DNA from: Prado023 sp963736425
GTDB lineage: Bacteria; Actinomycetota; Actinomycetes; S36-B12; CAIYMF01
DNA length: 64,000 nt
NCBI GenBank assembly: GCA_963736425.1
Contig: CAVTOX010000009.1
Coordinates: 1-64,000, forward strand
Reading direction: 5' to 3'
Positions 45,931-54,402 of the stretch are shown in pieces. Made by a program: the position numbers and the translations under genes. Below the pieces are notes generated by a model. It had not been told where the DNA came from and made no database searches. It saw nothing but the letters and a program-made list of their open reading frames with translations. The stretch's first letter is position 1, and each line of letters begins with the position of its first letter.

Positions 45931-47699
45931 TCCGCACCCATGAGGCCGGAACGCTGCGGGCCCAGGACATCGGGCAGACCGTGACCCTGGCCGGATGGAT
46001 CGGCCGGCGTCGCGACCACGGCGGCGTGGCATTCCTCGACCTGCGCGACGGCTCCGGAGTCATCCAGGTGGTCGTGCACGACCCGGAGGTCGCCCACCCC
46101 CTGCGCAACGAGTTCTGCGTCAAGGTCGTCGGCGAGGTCGTGGCGCGTCCCGAGGGCAACGAGAACCAGGACCTGGACACCGGTGCAGTCGAGGTGATGG
46201 TCGAGAGCCTGGAGGTGCTCTCCGAGTCCGCGCCCCTGCCGTTCCCGATCGACGAGCATGTCGAGGTCGGCGAGGAGGCCCGGCTGCGCTACCGCTACCT
46301 CGACCTTCGTCGGCCGGAGCCCGCGCGGATCATGCGCCTGCGCTCCAAGGTCAACCAGATCGCCCGCGAGGTGCTGTTCGCCCGTGACTTCCTCGAGATC
46401 GAGACCCCGACCCTCACCCGCTCGACGCCCGAGGGGGCGCGCGACTTCCTGGTCCCGGTCCGGCTCCAGCCGGGCAACTGGTACGCCCTCCCGCAGTCGC
46501 CCCAGCTGTTCAAGCAGTTGCTGATGGTGGCCGGCATGGAGCGCTACTTCCAGATCGCCCGCTGCTACCGCGACGAGGACTTCCGCAAGGATCGCCAGCC
46601 GGAGTTCACCCAGCTCGACATCGAGATGAGCTTCGTGGAGCAGTCCGACGTGCTCGCGGTGGGCGAGGACGTCGTCCGGGCCCTGTGGGCGGGGACCGTC
46701 GGCCACGAGATCGGCGAGATCCCGCACATGACCTTCGCCGAGGCGATGCGCCGGTTCGGCTCCGACAAGCCCGACCTGCGGTTCGACGTCGAGCTCGTGG
46801 AGCTCACCGAGTACTTCGCCGCCACGGACTTCCGGGTGTTCCAGGCGCCCTACGTCGGCGCGGTGGTCATGCCCGGTGGCGGGTCGCAGCCGCGGCGCAC
46901 CTTCGACGCCTGGCAGGAGTGGGCCAAGCAGCGCGGCGCCCGTGGACTTGCCTACGTCACCCTCGCGGACGACGGAACCCTGGGCGGCCCGGTGGCCAAG
47001 AACCTCACCGAGGCCGAGCGCGAGGGCCTCGCCGCAGCGACGGGGGCTCGGCCGGGGGACTGCATCTTCTTCGCAGCGGGTGCCGCATCGGAGGCTCGGG
47101 CCCTGCTCGGGGCGGCACGCCTGGAGATCGCCGAGCGTGGCGACCTGATCGACCCCGATGCCTGGTCGTTCCTGTGGATCGTCGATGCGCCGGTGTTCGA
47201 GGCGGTCGTCTCCGACGACGGCACGCCGGGCTGGACGGCGGTGCACCACCCCTTCACCTCACCGAACGACGAGTGGATCGACCGGTTCGAGGACTCCCCG
47301 GGCGAGGCGCTGGCCTACGCCTACGACTTGGTCTGCAACGGCAACGAGATCGGTGGCGGATCCATCCGTATCCATCGTGCCGAGGTGCAGAGCAGGGTGT
47401 TCTCCGTGCTCGGCATCGAGGAGCAGGAGGCTCGGGACAAGTTCGGGTTCCTGCTCGACGCCTTCGCCTTCGGGCCGCCCCCGCACGGCGGCATCGCCTT
47501 CGGCTGGGACCGGATCGTGATGCTGCTCACCGGTGCCTCGTCCTTGCGTGAGGTCATCGCGTTCCCCAAGACCGGGGCGGGTCAGGACCCGCTGACCGGC
47601 GCTCCGACGCCCATCACCACGGTGCAGCGCAAGGAGGCTGGGATCGACGCGACGCCAGTCGGTGACGAGGCGGCACCCCAGCCCGAGCCGGGTGCGTGA
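45927..47699 (+). CDS. aspS: Aspartyl-tRNA synthetase
   Basis: This 590-residue bacterial-type enzyme has an N-terminal OB domain (TLAGWIGRRRDHGGVAFLDLRD), motif 2 (RCYRDEDFRKDRQPEFTQLD), the GAD insertion and motif 3 (GGIAFGWDRIVMLL). QSPQLFKQLLM is the Asp-AMP binding loop. Whether it is discriminating or non-discriminating depends on whether gatCAB and asnS exist elsewhere. Confidence 0.97.
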   Translation: MIRTHEAGTLRAQDIGQTVTLAGWIGRRRDHGGVAFLDLRDGSGVIQVVVHDPEVAHPLRNEFCVKVVGEVVARPEGNENQDLDTGAVEVMVESLEVLSESAPLPFPIDEHVEVGEEARLRYRYLDLRRPEPARIMRLRSKVNQIAREVLFARDFLEIETPTLTRSTPEGARDFLVPVRLQPGNWYALPQSPQLFKQLLMVAGMERYFQIARCYRDEDFRKDRQPEFTQLDIEMSFVEQSDVLAVGEDVVRALWAGTVGHEIGEIPHMTFAEAMRRFGSDKPDLRFDVELVELTEYFAATDFRVFQAPYVGAVVMPGGGSQPRRTFDAWQEWAKQRGARGLAYVTLADDGTLGGPVAKNLTEAEREGLAAATGARPGDCIFFAAGAASEARALLGAARLEIAERGDLIDPDAWSFLWIVDAPVFEAVVSDDGTPGWTAVHHPFTSPNDEWIDRFEDSPGEALAYAYDLVCNGNEIGGGSIRIHRAEVQSRVFSVLGIEEQEARDKFGFLLDAFAFGPPPHGGIAFGWDRIVMLLTGASSLREVIAFPKTGAGQDPLTGAPTPITTVQRKEAGIDATPVGDEAAPQPEPGA

Positions 47700-47769
47700 G
47701 GTCTTCGTAGGCTTGAGGCGCTTCGTGGGACGAGACGGGGTCCACGAGCACCGGAAGGGATGTGATGGC

Positions 47770-48348
47770 ATGCGGGCCCAGATGATCAGGGGATGGATCG
47801 TCGGTGTTCTGGCGGCGTTCGCACTTCTCGTCGCAGTGTCACCCGCGGGGGCGCACGCCGAGCTCGAGTCATCGGATCCCAGCGACGGGGCCACTCTGGT
47901 CTCGGCTCCTGCGGCGATCATCTTCACCTTCGGCGAGCAGATCCTCGCCGAGGGCAACGCCGTCACCCTGACCGATGTCGCGGCGGATACACGCCTCGAG
48001 GTGGGGCCGGTCAAGGTCGACGGGGACACCGTGTCGGTGACGTGGCCGGAGTCGAGCCCGGCTGGGGACTTCCGGGCGGCATACCGGGTGGTGTCCGCTG
48101 ACGGCCATCCCATCGACGGGACGATCACCTTCACAGTCCAGCAGGCGGTAGGTGCCGCGGTGGACTCCCCGGTGGCCGTCTCGGCCAGCCCCTCGGCGGT
48201 TCCCGCAAGCCCGGCACCGGTGTCGGCCAGCCCTGCGCCCGCCCAGGACGAGGCGGACGCAGGCCTCCTGGCCTGGGTCCTCGGTATCGGCCTGGCGGTC
48301 CTGATCGGTGCGGTGGCCGGCACCTGGGTCATGCGACGGACGCGATGA
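47770..48348 (+). CDS. CopC-domain copper-binding exported protein
   Basis: This 192-residue protein has a signal peptide (VGVLAAFALLVAVSPAGA) cleaved just before HAELESSDP, leaving the N-terminal His that binds copper in CopC. The other typical His is in DGHPIDGTITF. After the domain come an Ala/Ser/Pro linker and a C-terminal helix with basic anchor (LGIGLAVLIGAVAGTWVMRR). It is therefore membrane-tethered. Stop overlaps the CopD-CtaG gene. Role: copper handling at the cell surface, probably for cytochrome oxidase. Confidence 0.88.
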   Translation: MRAQMIRGWIVGVLAAFALLVAVSPAGAHAELESSDPSDGATLVSAPAAIIFTFGEQILAEGNAVTLTDVAADTRLEVGPVKVDGDTVSVTWPESSPAGDFRAAYRVVSADGHPIDGTITFTVQQAVGAAVDSPVAVSASPSAVPASPAPVSASPAPAQDEADAGLLAWVLGIGLAVLIGAVAGTWVMRRTR

Positions 48349-50366
48349 CAGCCAGGACCGCCCCGGATGCCCGCGAGACGCACGCGGCATCCACAGGGCG
48401 GTCCGCCGTCCTGCCCCGGGCACTGTGGTCCATGGCCGCTTTCCTGGCACTGGTCGTCGCGGCGATAGCAGCCGGGGTCTGGTGGCAGCCCGTCGGCGAC
48501 GGACTCCCGGATGCAGGAAGGCTCGTGGTCGATGGGCTTCCAATGCTGCGGCTGGTCTCGCTCCTGGCAGGGGGGGCCATGGTCGGCTTCGGCATCTCCG
48601 CAGTGGCCCTCGACCCGGACGCCCGGTCCAGCCTGACCCGCTCTGGCCGGGCGGACCTCGCTGTGGCCTCGGTCTCTGCCTTCGTGATGGCTGCTGCGAG
48701 CGTGCTGTTCGCGCTGTTCACCCTCTCCGACGTGCTCGGGATCGGGCTGTCCGACCTGGCGAGCCCCGGCATCGTGTCGACCTACTTGTGGGACGTGGAG
48801 GTCAGCCGTGCCTTCGTGATCTCCGCGGGGTTGGCGTGTGCGGCGGGTCTCGGGTTCTCGATCGTGCGCTCCCTCGGGGCGGCTGCCGGCTGGCTCGCCG
48901 TGGGGCTTGTCGCCGTGGGGATCCCCTCGCTCACGGGGCACGCGGCCGGGCTCGGCGGGCATTCGTTGGCACTGATCAGCGGGTTCCTGCACACGGTTGC
49001 CGCAGCGGCGTGGGGCGGTGGCGTGCTGGCCCTGGCCACCCACGCAGTGCGTCGCTCCCCCCAGATGGGGGAGCGGGTCCGCCGGTTCGGGGTCGTCGCG
49101 ATCGCGTCCGTGGCGACATTGGCCGTGACCGGGCTGGCCTCGGCGGCGACCCGCATGGACTCGCCCAGCGAGCTGCTCACCACTCAGTACGGCAACATGG
49201 TCCTGTTCAAGATCTTCGCCCTGGTCATCGCCGTCCTGCTGGGTGCTGCCGTGCGGCGTGAGGCGCGCCGCCCTGACGGGGCGATCCACTCGGGCCGGAT
49301 GCTGGCCGAGGTGGTGGCCCTCGGAACCGCACTCGGGCTCGCAGTGGTCCTGGCGCGCTCGGCCTTCCCTCGCCAGGCGGTCAACCTCCCGACCCTGGGC
49401 GAGGACCTGATCGGCTACCTCTACCCGCCGGCACCCACGTTCGGACGTGTCGCACTGGGATGGCACCCGGACTGGGTCTGGCTCACCGCGGCCCTGCTGG
49501 CCATGGCGCTGTACGCCACGGGGTACCTGCTGCTGCGCCGCCGTGGGGATACGTGGCCGGTCATGCGACTTGTGTCCTGGCTGCTCGGATGGAGCGTGGT
49601 GATCTGGGCCACGTGCTCGGGGGTGGCGTGGTATGCCCCTGTGTCGTTCACCCTGCACATGGTCTCCCACATGGCGCTGGCGATGCTGGCCCCGGTGTTC
49701 CTCGTCCTCGGTGGGCCGATCACCCTCGCCCTGCGTGTGATCCCGGCCGCGACGGGTGGCGCGCGCGGTCCGCGGGAGTGGATCATCTGGGGGCTGCACT
49801 CGCCGGTGACCCGCTTCGTCACCCACCCGTTGTACGTGCTGTTCATCTACACGATCGGTCTCTACGGGCTCTACTACACCAGCCTCTACTCCACGCTCAT
49901 GTCCTCGCACCTGGGCCACTTCGCGATGCAGGTGCACTTCCTGGCTGCCGGCTACCTGTTCTACTGGGTCGTCATCGGCGTGGACGCCGGGCCGCGGAAG
50001 CTCGGGTACCCCGCACGGCTCATCCTGCTGATGGCATCCCTGGTGATCCACTCGTTCTTCGCGGTCCCGATGATGATGACCGAGGTTCCGATGGTCCCCG
50101 AGTGGTACGCGGTCGTGACGCCGCCGTGGCTGACCGACACGCTTGCTGACACTCGCAACGCGGGGGCCATCGCGTGGGGCTTCGGGGAGATCCCGACGCT
50201 GGTGGTAGCCATCGTCCTGGGATTCCAGTGGGCGAGGTCGGATGAGCGCGAGGCCCGGCGGATGGACCGGCGCGCGGACCTCGACGGGGACGCCGAACTC
50301 ACTGCCTACAACGATCGGCTTGCCCGCATGAACGCAGCCGATGTCGCCGAGGGTGAGAACCGCTAG
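48345..50366 (+). CDS. CopD-CtaG fusion: copper import/cytochrome oxidase assembly membrane protein
   Basis: This 673-residue membrane protein has an N-terminal CopD-like half (about residues 60-330, eight helices, GFLHTVAAAAWGGGVLAL) and a C-terminal caa3-type CtaG half (about 390-640, with VSHMALAMLAPVFLVLGGP, HLGHFAMQVHFLAAGYLFYW and VIHSFFAVPMMM). Conserved His and Met residues in both halves fit copper transfer. Together with CopC it likely supplies copper for cytochrome c oxidase. Its stop codon overlaps that of the next minus-strand gene on a shared CTAG. Confidence 0.9.
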   Translation: MTARTAPDARETHAASTGRSAVLPRALWSMAAFLALVVAAIAAGVWWQPVGDGLPDAGRLVVDGLPMLRLVSLLAGGAMVGFGISAVALDPDARSSLTRSGRADLAVASVSAFVMAAASVLFALFTLSDVLGIGLSDLASPGIVSTYLWDVEVSRAFVISAGLACAAGLGFSIVRSLGAAAGWLAVGLVAVGIPSLTGHAAGLGGHSLALISGFLHTVAAAAWGGGVLALATHAVRRSPQMGERVRRFGVVAIASVATLAVTGLASAATRMDSPSELLTTQYGNMVLFKIFALVIAVLLGAAVRREARRPDGAIHSGRMLAEVVALGTALGLAVVLARSAFPRQAVNLPTLGEDLIGYLYPPAPTFGRVALGWHPDWVWLTAALLAMALYATGYLLLRRRGDTWPVMRLVSWLLGWSVVIWATCSGVAWYAPVSFTLHMVSHMALAMLAPVFLVLGGPITLALRVIPAATGGARGPREWIIWGLHSPVTRFVTHPLYVLFIYTIGLYGLYYTSLYSTLMSSHLGHFAMQVHFLAAGYLFYWVVIGVDAGPRKLGYPARLILLMASLVIHSFFAVPMMMTEVPMVPEWYAVVTPPWLTDTLADTRNAGAIAWGFGEIPTLVVAIVLGFQWARSDEREARRMDRRADLDGDAELTAYNDRLARMNAADVAEGENR

Positions 50367-51676
50367 GCCGGATCGGTGCCGGGCGCAGACTCGTCCGTGG
50401 GCGGCGGGTCGCCTGCGACCGATTCGTGGGCGGTGGACGGCTGCCCGCCTCCGACAGGTGCAGCGGCGGACTCGGCCACCATCGCACCAGCGCGGGGCTC
50501 CTCGTACCCACGGCCCGCGCCCTCGATGATCTCCACCAGCAGCAGGGCCACGGCCATGATCACGAACGTCCAGAGGATCATCGACGGGCTGCGCCGATCC
50601 ACCAGGATCAGGTAGGCGGCTGTGAGCGCGATCACGATGGCGCGCAGCGTTGGCACGAACATCGGGTGATCCGAGGTGAACCGACCCACCGGGCCGTCGG
50701 CCAGCGGGCTGCCCCAGCGGTGCGCCGCGCCGGCGATGGCGTCGCGCACCTTGCGGCCCGACCGCGTGGCTCCGGCGAGCCACCCGGCGATCGCCAGGGC
50801 GATGCCCAGGCAGATCATCACCAGGGTGGCATTGACCAGGAATCGCAGCATCGTCGTGCTGACCGAGCGCAGGACGTCGGCGAAGTCGGCCGGCGCCTGA
50901 GCGACGACCTGCGCCTGCCCGAGGTTCAGCCCCGCATACATGAGGCCTCCGCCGACCGCGAGGCCGATCCCGGCCCACATGATGCCCCGCGATCGCGGGC
51001 GCCACAGCAGGATCCCGATCAGGAACATGAGCAGGACGACGAGCCACAACCAGTTCGCGACCGGGAGGAAGATGCCCAGCGCGGTGGCAGCGGTCTGCAG
51101 GTTCGGCGTGTCGGCGAGCACGACCTCACGACCAGGAACCTCGAGCTTGTCGGCGAACGGCACACCGCGCTCGACGAGCTGGGCCTGGACCTTCTCCACC
51201 GCGACCTTCGTGTCCAGGACGATCTGGCCGTCCTGAAGGGTCACGGCGGCGTCTGCCGTGTCACGGTTGAGGAGCTTGACGAACTGCTCCTGGAGCAGCG
51301 TCGCGATGGCCATCCATGCGTCGCCGAATCGGTCGCTCTGGGTGTACGAGGTGACCCCGGACTGGATGGCCCCGTTGATCCCCGAGGCGATCCCCTCGGC
51401 GATGGCCGAGTCGGGTCGTACGCCGGCCAGCGGGCCGTTCAACTTCGACAGCGCCTCGGCGACCCGCGTCTTCGCGTCGATCGCATCGATGAGGGCGGTT
51501 GAGACCTCGGTCGCGACCGTCTGCTGGACGGCCGGATCGTCGGCAAGGGGAGCAAGGGTCTCGGTGAACGTGTCCGTCTCGGTGATGGTGCGCTCGGCCC
51601 AGAGGGCGCCGACGGCGAAGGGGGCCAGCACGGTGGCGACGATGATGAGCAGGGCAGCGATGATTCGACGGGCCAT
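50363..51676 (-). CDS. Integral membrane protein of unknown function
   Basis: About 437 residues. An N-terminal helix (IIAALLIIVATVLAPFAVGAL) leads to a large extracytoplasmic domain (about residues 30-200, with ADDPAVQQTVATEVSTAL), then four to five helices and a Glu/Pro/Ala tail. The same layout is common in Streptomyces and Mycobacterium membrane proteins of unknown role. The ATG at 51676 is six bases after a TACTGT -10. Confidence 0.82.
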   Translation of the reverse strand: MARRIIAALLIIVATVLAPFAVGALWAERTITETDTFTETLAPLADDPAVQQTVATEVSTALIDAIDAKTRVAEALSKLNGPLAGVRPDSAIAEGIASGINGAIQSGVTSYTQSDRFGDAWMAIATLLQEQFVKLLNRDTADAAVTLQDGQIVLDTKVAVEKVQAQLVERGVPFADKLEVPGREVVLADTPNLQTAATALGIFLPVANWLWLVVLLMFLIGILLWRPRSRGIMWAGIGLAVGGGLMYAGLNLGQAQVVAQAPADFADVLRSVSTTMLRFLVNATLVMICLGIALAIAGWLAGATRSGRKVRDAIAGAAHRWGSPLADGPVGRFTSDHPMFVPTLRAIVIALTAAYLILVDRRSPSMILWTFVIMAVALLLVEIIEGAGRGYEEPRAGAMVAESAAAPVGGGQPSTAHESVAGDPPPTDESAPGTDPA

Positions 51677-51682
51677 GGGCTC

Positions 51683-51688
51683 ACAGTA
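51683..51688 (-). promoter_or_regulatory. -10 element for the leaderless membrane-protein gene
   Basis: TACTGT on the minus strand is followed by six bases and the ATG at 51676. The same TACTGT-GAGC sequence precedes the DUF3048 gene. Confidence 0.55.
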
Positions 51689-51697
51689 GCCCTGCAA

Positions 51698-52552
51698 TCA
51701 CCCGATTCCGGGTGTCACTCGACCGCTGGCCCATCGGTGGCCGACGGTGTAGCCCAGCGACGAGTAGACAGCCCGGGCCGATCGGTTCGCCGCGTGCATT
51801 CCCAGCGTGACGGCCGGGGCACCCTCGGCGAGCGCGTCGCGCGTCAGCCGGGCGCACAGATCCCGGGACAGCCCCCTGCCGCGCCAGTCGGGATGGGTCG
51901 CGACCGATCCGAGGTGCGGGATACCTGGACGCATCGACGTCACGGCGGCGATTGCCACGAGCTCGTCGGGGGCGGCGGGTACGGGTGCGGCGGCGGCGTC
52001 ATGCCGGGAGTCGGTCGCCCCGCTGGTACCGAGCGACCGGGACGTGATTCCCCACCAGCCCCGGATTCGCTCGTCCCCGGGCCGGATCATGGCGTCCGGC
52101 GATGCGATCGCCAGCAGCTCTGGGATCTGCCGGTCGTCGGCACCGAGCGCGACGACAAGGGCTTCGCCAGCGCGCACCGGTGGCGCGGACCGGGTGAACC
52201 ACCAGTCCCACTCCCAGTGCTCGACGGGACGTATCCGGGCAGGTAGCCGGCTGAAGGCCATCCGCTCCACGGTGATCCCCTCGGGCAGCCCACCGTCGTC
52301 GACCAGGGCGACGACACATCGCGCCACGGCCGCGGGATCCTGCCCCATGGCGATGATCCACGGCCGGTCCCAGGTGGCGTGCAGCGAGCGCCACGCGACC
52401 CCGCCGGGTTCGACGTGCACCGACGAAACGGCGTCCAGGCGGGCTCCGATCTCCAGGTACGCCCGGGCTCCCTCGTCGTCGCGCGGCATCGCCGATCGGA
52501 TCCGGTCGGCCAGCGAGGGGTCGGGGAGGCGGGTGCTCACGGTGCCTATCAT
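51698..52552 (-). CDS. GNAT-family N-acetyltransferase
   Basis: About 284 residues. The C-terminal GNAT domain has the acetyl-CoA loop VATHPDWRGRGLSRDLCARL and the late NRSARAVYSSLGY motif. The N-terminal half is a degenerate GNAT-like domain, as in two-domain actinobacterial acetyltransferases. Substrate unknown. The start ATG at 52552 overlaps the -10 of the divergent rarA and has only a distant GGGAGGGG; GTG 52540 is possible. Confidence 0.78.
   Translation of the reverse strand: MIGTVSTRLPDPSLADRIRSAMPRDDEGARAYLEIGARLDAVSSVHVEPGGVAWRSLHATWDRPWIIAMGQDPAAVARCVVALVDDGGLPEGITVERMAFSRLPARIRPVEHWEWDWWFTRSAPPVRAGEALVVALGADDRQIPELLAIASPDAMIRPGDERIRGWWGITSRSLGTSGATDSRHDAAAAPVPAAPDELVAIAAVTSMRPGIPHLGSVATHPDWRGRGLSRDLCARLTRDALAEGAPAVTLGMHAANRSARAVYSSLGYTVGHRWASGRVTPGIG
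52547..52552 (+). promoter_or_regulatory. -10 element for leaderless rarA
   Basis: TATCAT is followed by six bases and the GTG at 52559. It overlaps the start codon of the divergent acetyltransferase gene. Confidence 0.55.
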
Positions 52553-52558
52553 TGCGGC

Positions 52559-53959
52559 GTGCCCGGCCCCTCCCGTACGACCCCCTCAGGCCCGTCGCTG
52601 TTCGACGCCCCGGGCCTAGGTGACCGCTCGGCGGATGCCACCGCCCCCCTGGCTGTGCGGATGCGTCCGAGAGACCTCTCCGAGCTCGTCGGGCAGGGCG
52701 ACCTCGTGGCACCCGGGTCGCCGCTGCGCCGGCTCATCGACGGGTCCGGCGCGGCCTCGGTGATCCTCTGGGGTCCACCGGGCACCGGCAAGACCACGAT
52801 CGCGTCCCTCGTGAGCGGCGCCGCGGGCCGGCGTTTCGTCGAGCTCAGCGCCGTCACTGCCGGGGTCAAGGACGTGCGTGCCGCGATCGACACCGCCCGG
52901 ATGTCCGGGGTGCCGACCGTCCTGTTCATCGACGAGGTCCACCGGTTCACCCGTACGCAGCAGGACGCGCTCCTCCCCGGTGTGGAGAACGGCTGGGTGA
53001 CGCTCGTCGCGGCGACCACGGAGAACCCGAGCTTCTCCGTCGCCTCCCCGCTGCTGTCCCGGTCCCTGCTCCTCACCCTGAGCTCGCTGACCGACCAGGA
53101 GGTGGGCGAGCTGCTCGACCGGGCGGTGGGCGATCCTCGCGGCCTCGCGGGTCGGGTCGCGCTGTCCGGGGCGGCGCGCGCTGACCTGATCCGCTACTCC
53201 GGCGGGGATGCCCGTCGCGCGCTGACCTACCTCGAGGCGGCCGCCGAGGGGGTCGCCGGGGTGGCCGTCGAGGTGGAGTCAGAGGGCCAGGGGACGCCGC
53301 CGCAGATCAGCGCCGACCATGTAGGGGTCGCGGTCCAGCGGGCCCTGGTCCGCTACGACCGCACCGGTGACCAGCACTACGACGTGATCTCGGCGTTCAT
53401 CAAGAGCGTGCGGGGCAGCGACGTGGACGCCGCCCTGCACTACCTGGCCCGGATGATCGAGGCGGGGGAGGACCCGCGGTTCATCTCCCGCCGGCTGGTG
53501 ATCCTGGCCAGCGAGGACATCGGCCTTGCGGACCCCAGCGCCCTCGGCGTGGCCACGGCTGCCATGACCTCCTCGGCCCAGATCGGACTCCCGGAGGCGC
53601 GCTTGCCCCTGGCGCAGGCAACGATCCACCTCGCACTGGCCCCGAAGTCGAATGCCGTGGTCCGGGCGATCGACGCAGCCCAAGCCGACGTGCGGGCCGG
53701 GCGCGTGGGCCCAGTGCCCGCACACCTGCGCGACGGGCACTACCCGAACGCGGCGACACTGGGAGTGGTCGGCTACCGCTACCCCCACGACGACCCGTCG
53801 GGCGTGCTGGCCCAGCAGTACGCCCCGGACCCGGTCGTCGGTCGGCACTACTACGAACCCGCCGGCCACGGTGTCGAGGCGAGGCTCGGAGACGTCCTGG
53901 CCCGCCTGCGCACGGCACTCGCCGGCGAGCAGCCCGACGGACGCCCCGGCCCCGGTTGA
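52559..53959 (+). CDS. rarA: Replication-associated recombination protein A (RarA/MgsA)
   Basis: This 466-residue AAA+ ATPase acts at stalled replication forks. Walker A GPPGTGKTT, Walker B FIDEVHRF, sensor 1 ATTENPSF, and the C-terminal tetramerisation domain (SFIKSVRGSDVDAALHYLARM-like and HYYEPAGHGVE) are present. It is the Rv2559c position upstream of alaS. The GTG start agrees with the -10 and with the family N-terminus (SLFDAPG). Confidence 0.95.
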   Translation: MPGPSRTTPSGPSLFDAPGLGDRSADATAPLAVRMRPRDLSELVGQGDLVAPGSPLRRLIDGSGAASVILWGPPGTGKTTIASLVSGAAGRRFVELSAVTAGVKDVRAAIDTARMSGVPTVLFIDEVHRFTRTQQDALLPGVENGWVTLVAATTENPSFSVASPLLSRSLLLTLSSLTDQEVGELLDRAVGDPRGLAGRVALSGAARADLIRYSGGDARRALTYLEAAAEGVAGVAVEVESEGQGTPPQISADHVGVAVQRALVRYDRTGDQHYDVISAFIKSVRGSDVDAALHYLARMIEAGEDPRFISRRLVILASEDIGLADPSALGVATAAMTSSAQIGLPEARLPLAQATIHLALAPKSNAVVRAIDAAQADVRAGRVGPVPAHLRDGHYPNAATLGVVGYRYPHDDPSGVLAQQYAPDPVVGRHYYEPAGHGVEARLGDVLARLRTALAGEQPDGRPGPG

Positions 53960-54080
53960 CCACCCGGGTGCCCGGCATCGCCCGACGTCCCGCCGGCGAT
54001 CTCCGCCCACCCCGACGATCTGCCCCGGTTCTGATGGGAGCGGATTGTCGCAACGCCCGACGGGAGCGAATCCGGGGCGT

Positions 54081-54086
54081 TAGGGT
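54081..54086 (+). promoter_or_regulatory. -10 element for the leaderless gene before alaS
   Basis: TAGGGT is followed by seven bases and the ATG at 54094. Confidence 0.55.
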
Positions 54087-54093
54087 TCGTTCC

Positions 54094-54402
54094 ATGAGTA
54101 GGACGTTCTGGATGGTGGTGGGCGCCGTGGGCGGAGTGGTGGCCTACCGCAAGGGCACGCAGGCAGCCGCGCGGGCCAAGGAGCTGGGTCCGCTGGGCTC
54201 GGCCCAGGTGGCTGCGCAGACGACGAGCAAGTTGGCCGGGAAGACCGCCAACGGGCTCGGCCGGCTTGCTGACGTGAAGGCGCGGCGCGACGGGCGTCTG
54301 CTCACCGGGACCGCGCAGGAGGTCACCAGCGGACCGCTCCCCGACGACTGGGTCCCCGCGCCCGTGACGACATCCGCCAAGCCGAGGAACACCCCCTCAT
54401 GA
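54094..54402 (+). CDS. Small membrane protein upstream of alaS (DUF6167-like)
   Basis: This 102-residue protein has one N-terminal helix (FWMVVGAVGGVVAYRKG) followed by an amphipathic, Ala-rich region and a Pro/Thr tail. A protein of this size and shape precedes alaS in many actinobacteria. Its function is unknown. Stop and alaS start overlap (ATGA), so alaS translation is coupled to it. Confidence 0.78.
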   Translation: MSRTFWMVVGAVGGVVAYRKGTQAAARAKELGPLGSAQVAAQTTSKLAGKTANGLGRLADVKARRDGRLLTGTAQEVTSGPLPDDWVPAPVTTSAKPRNTPS

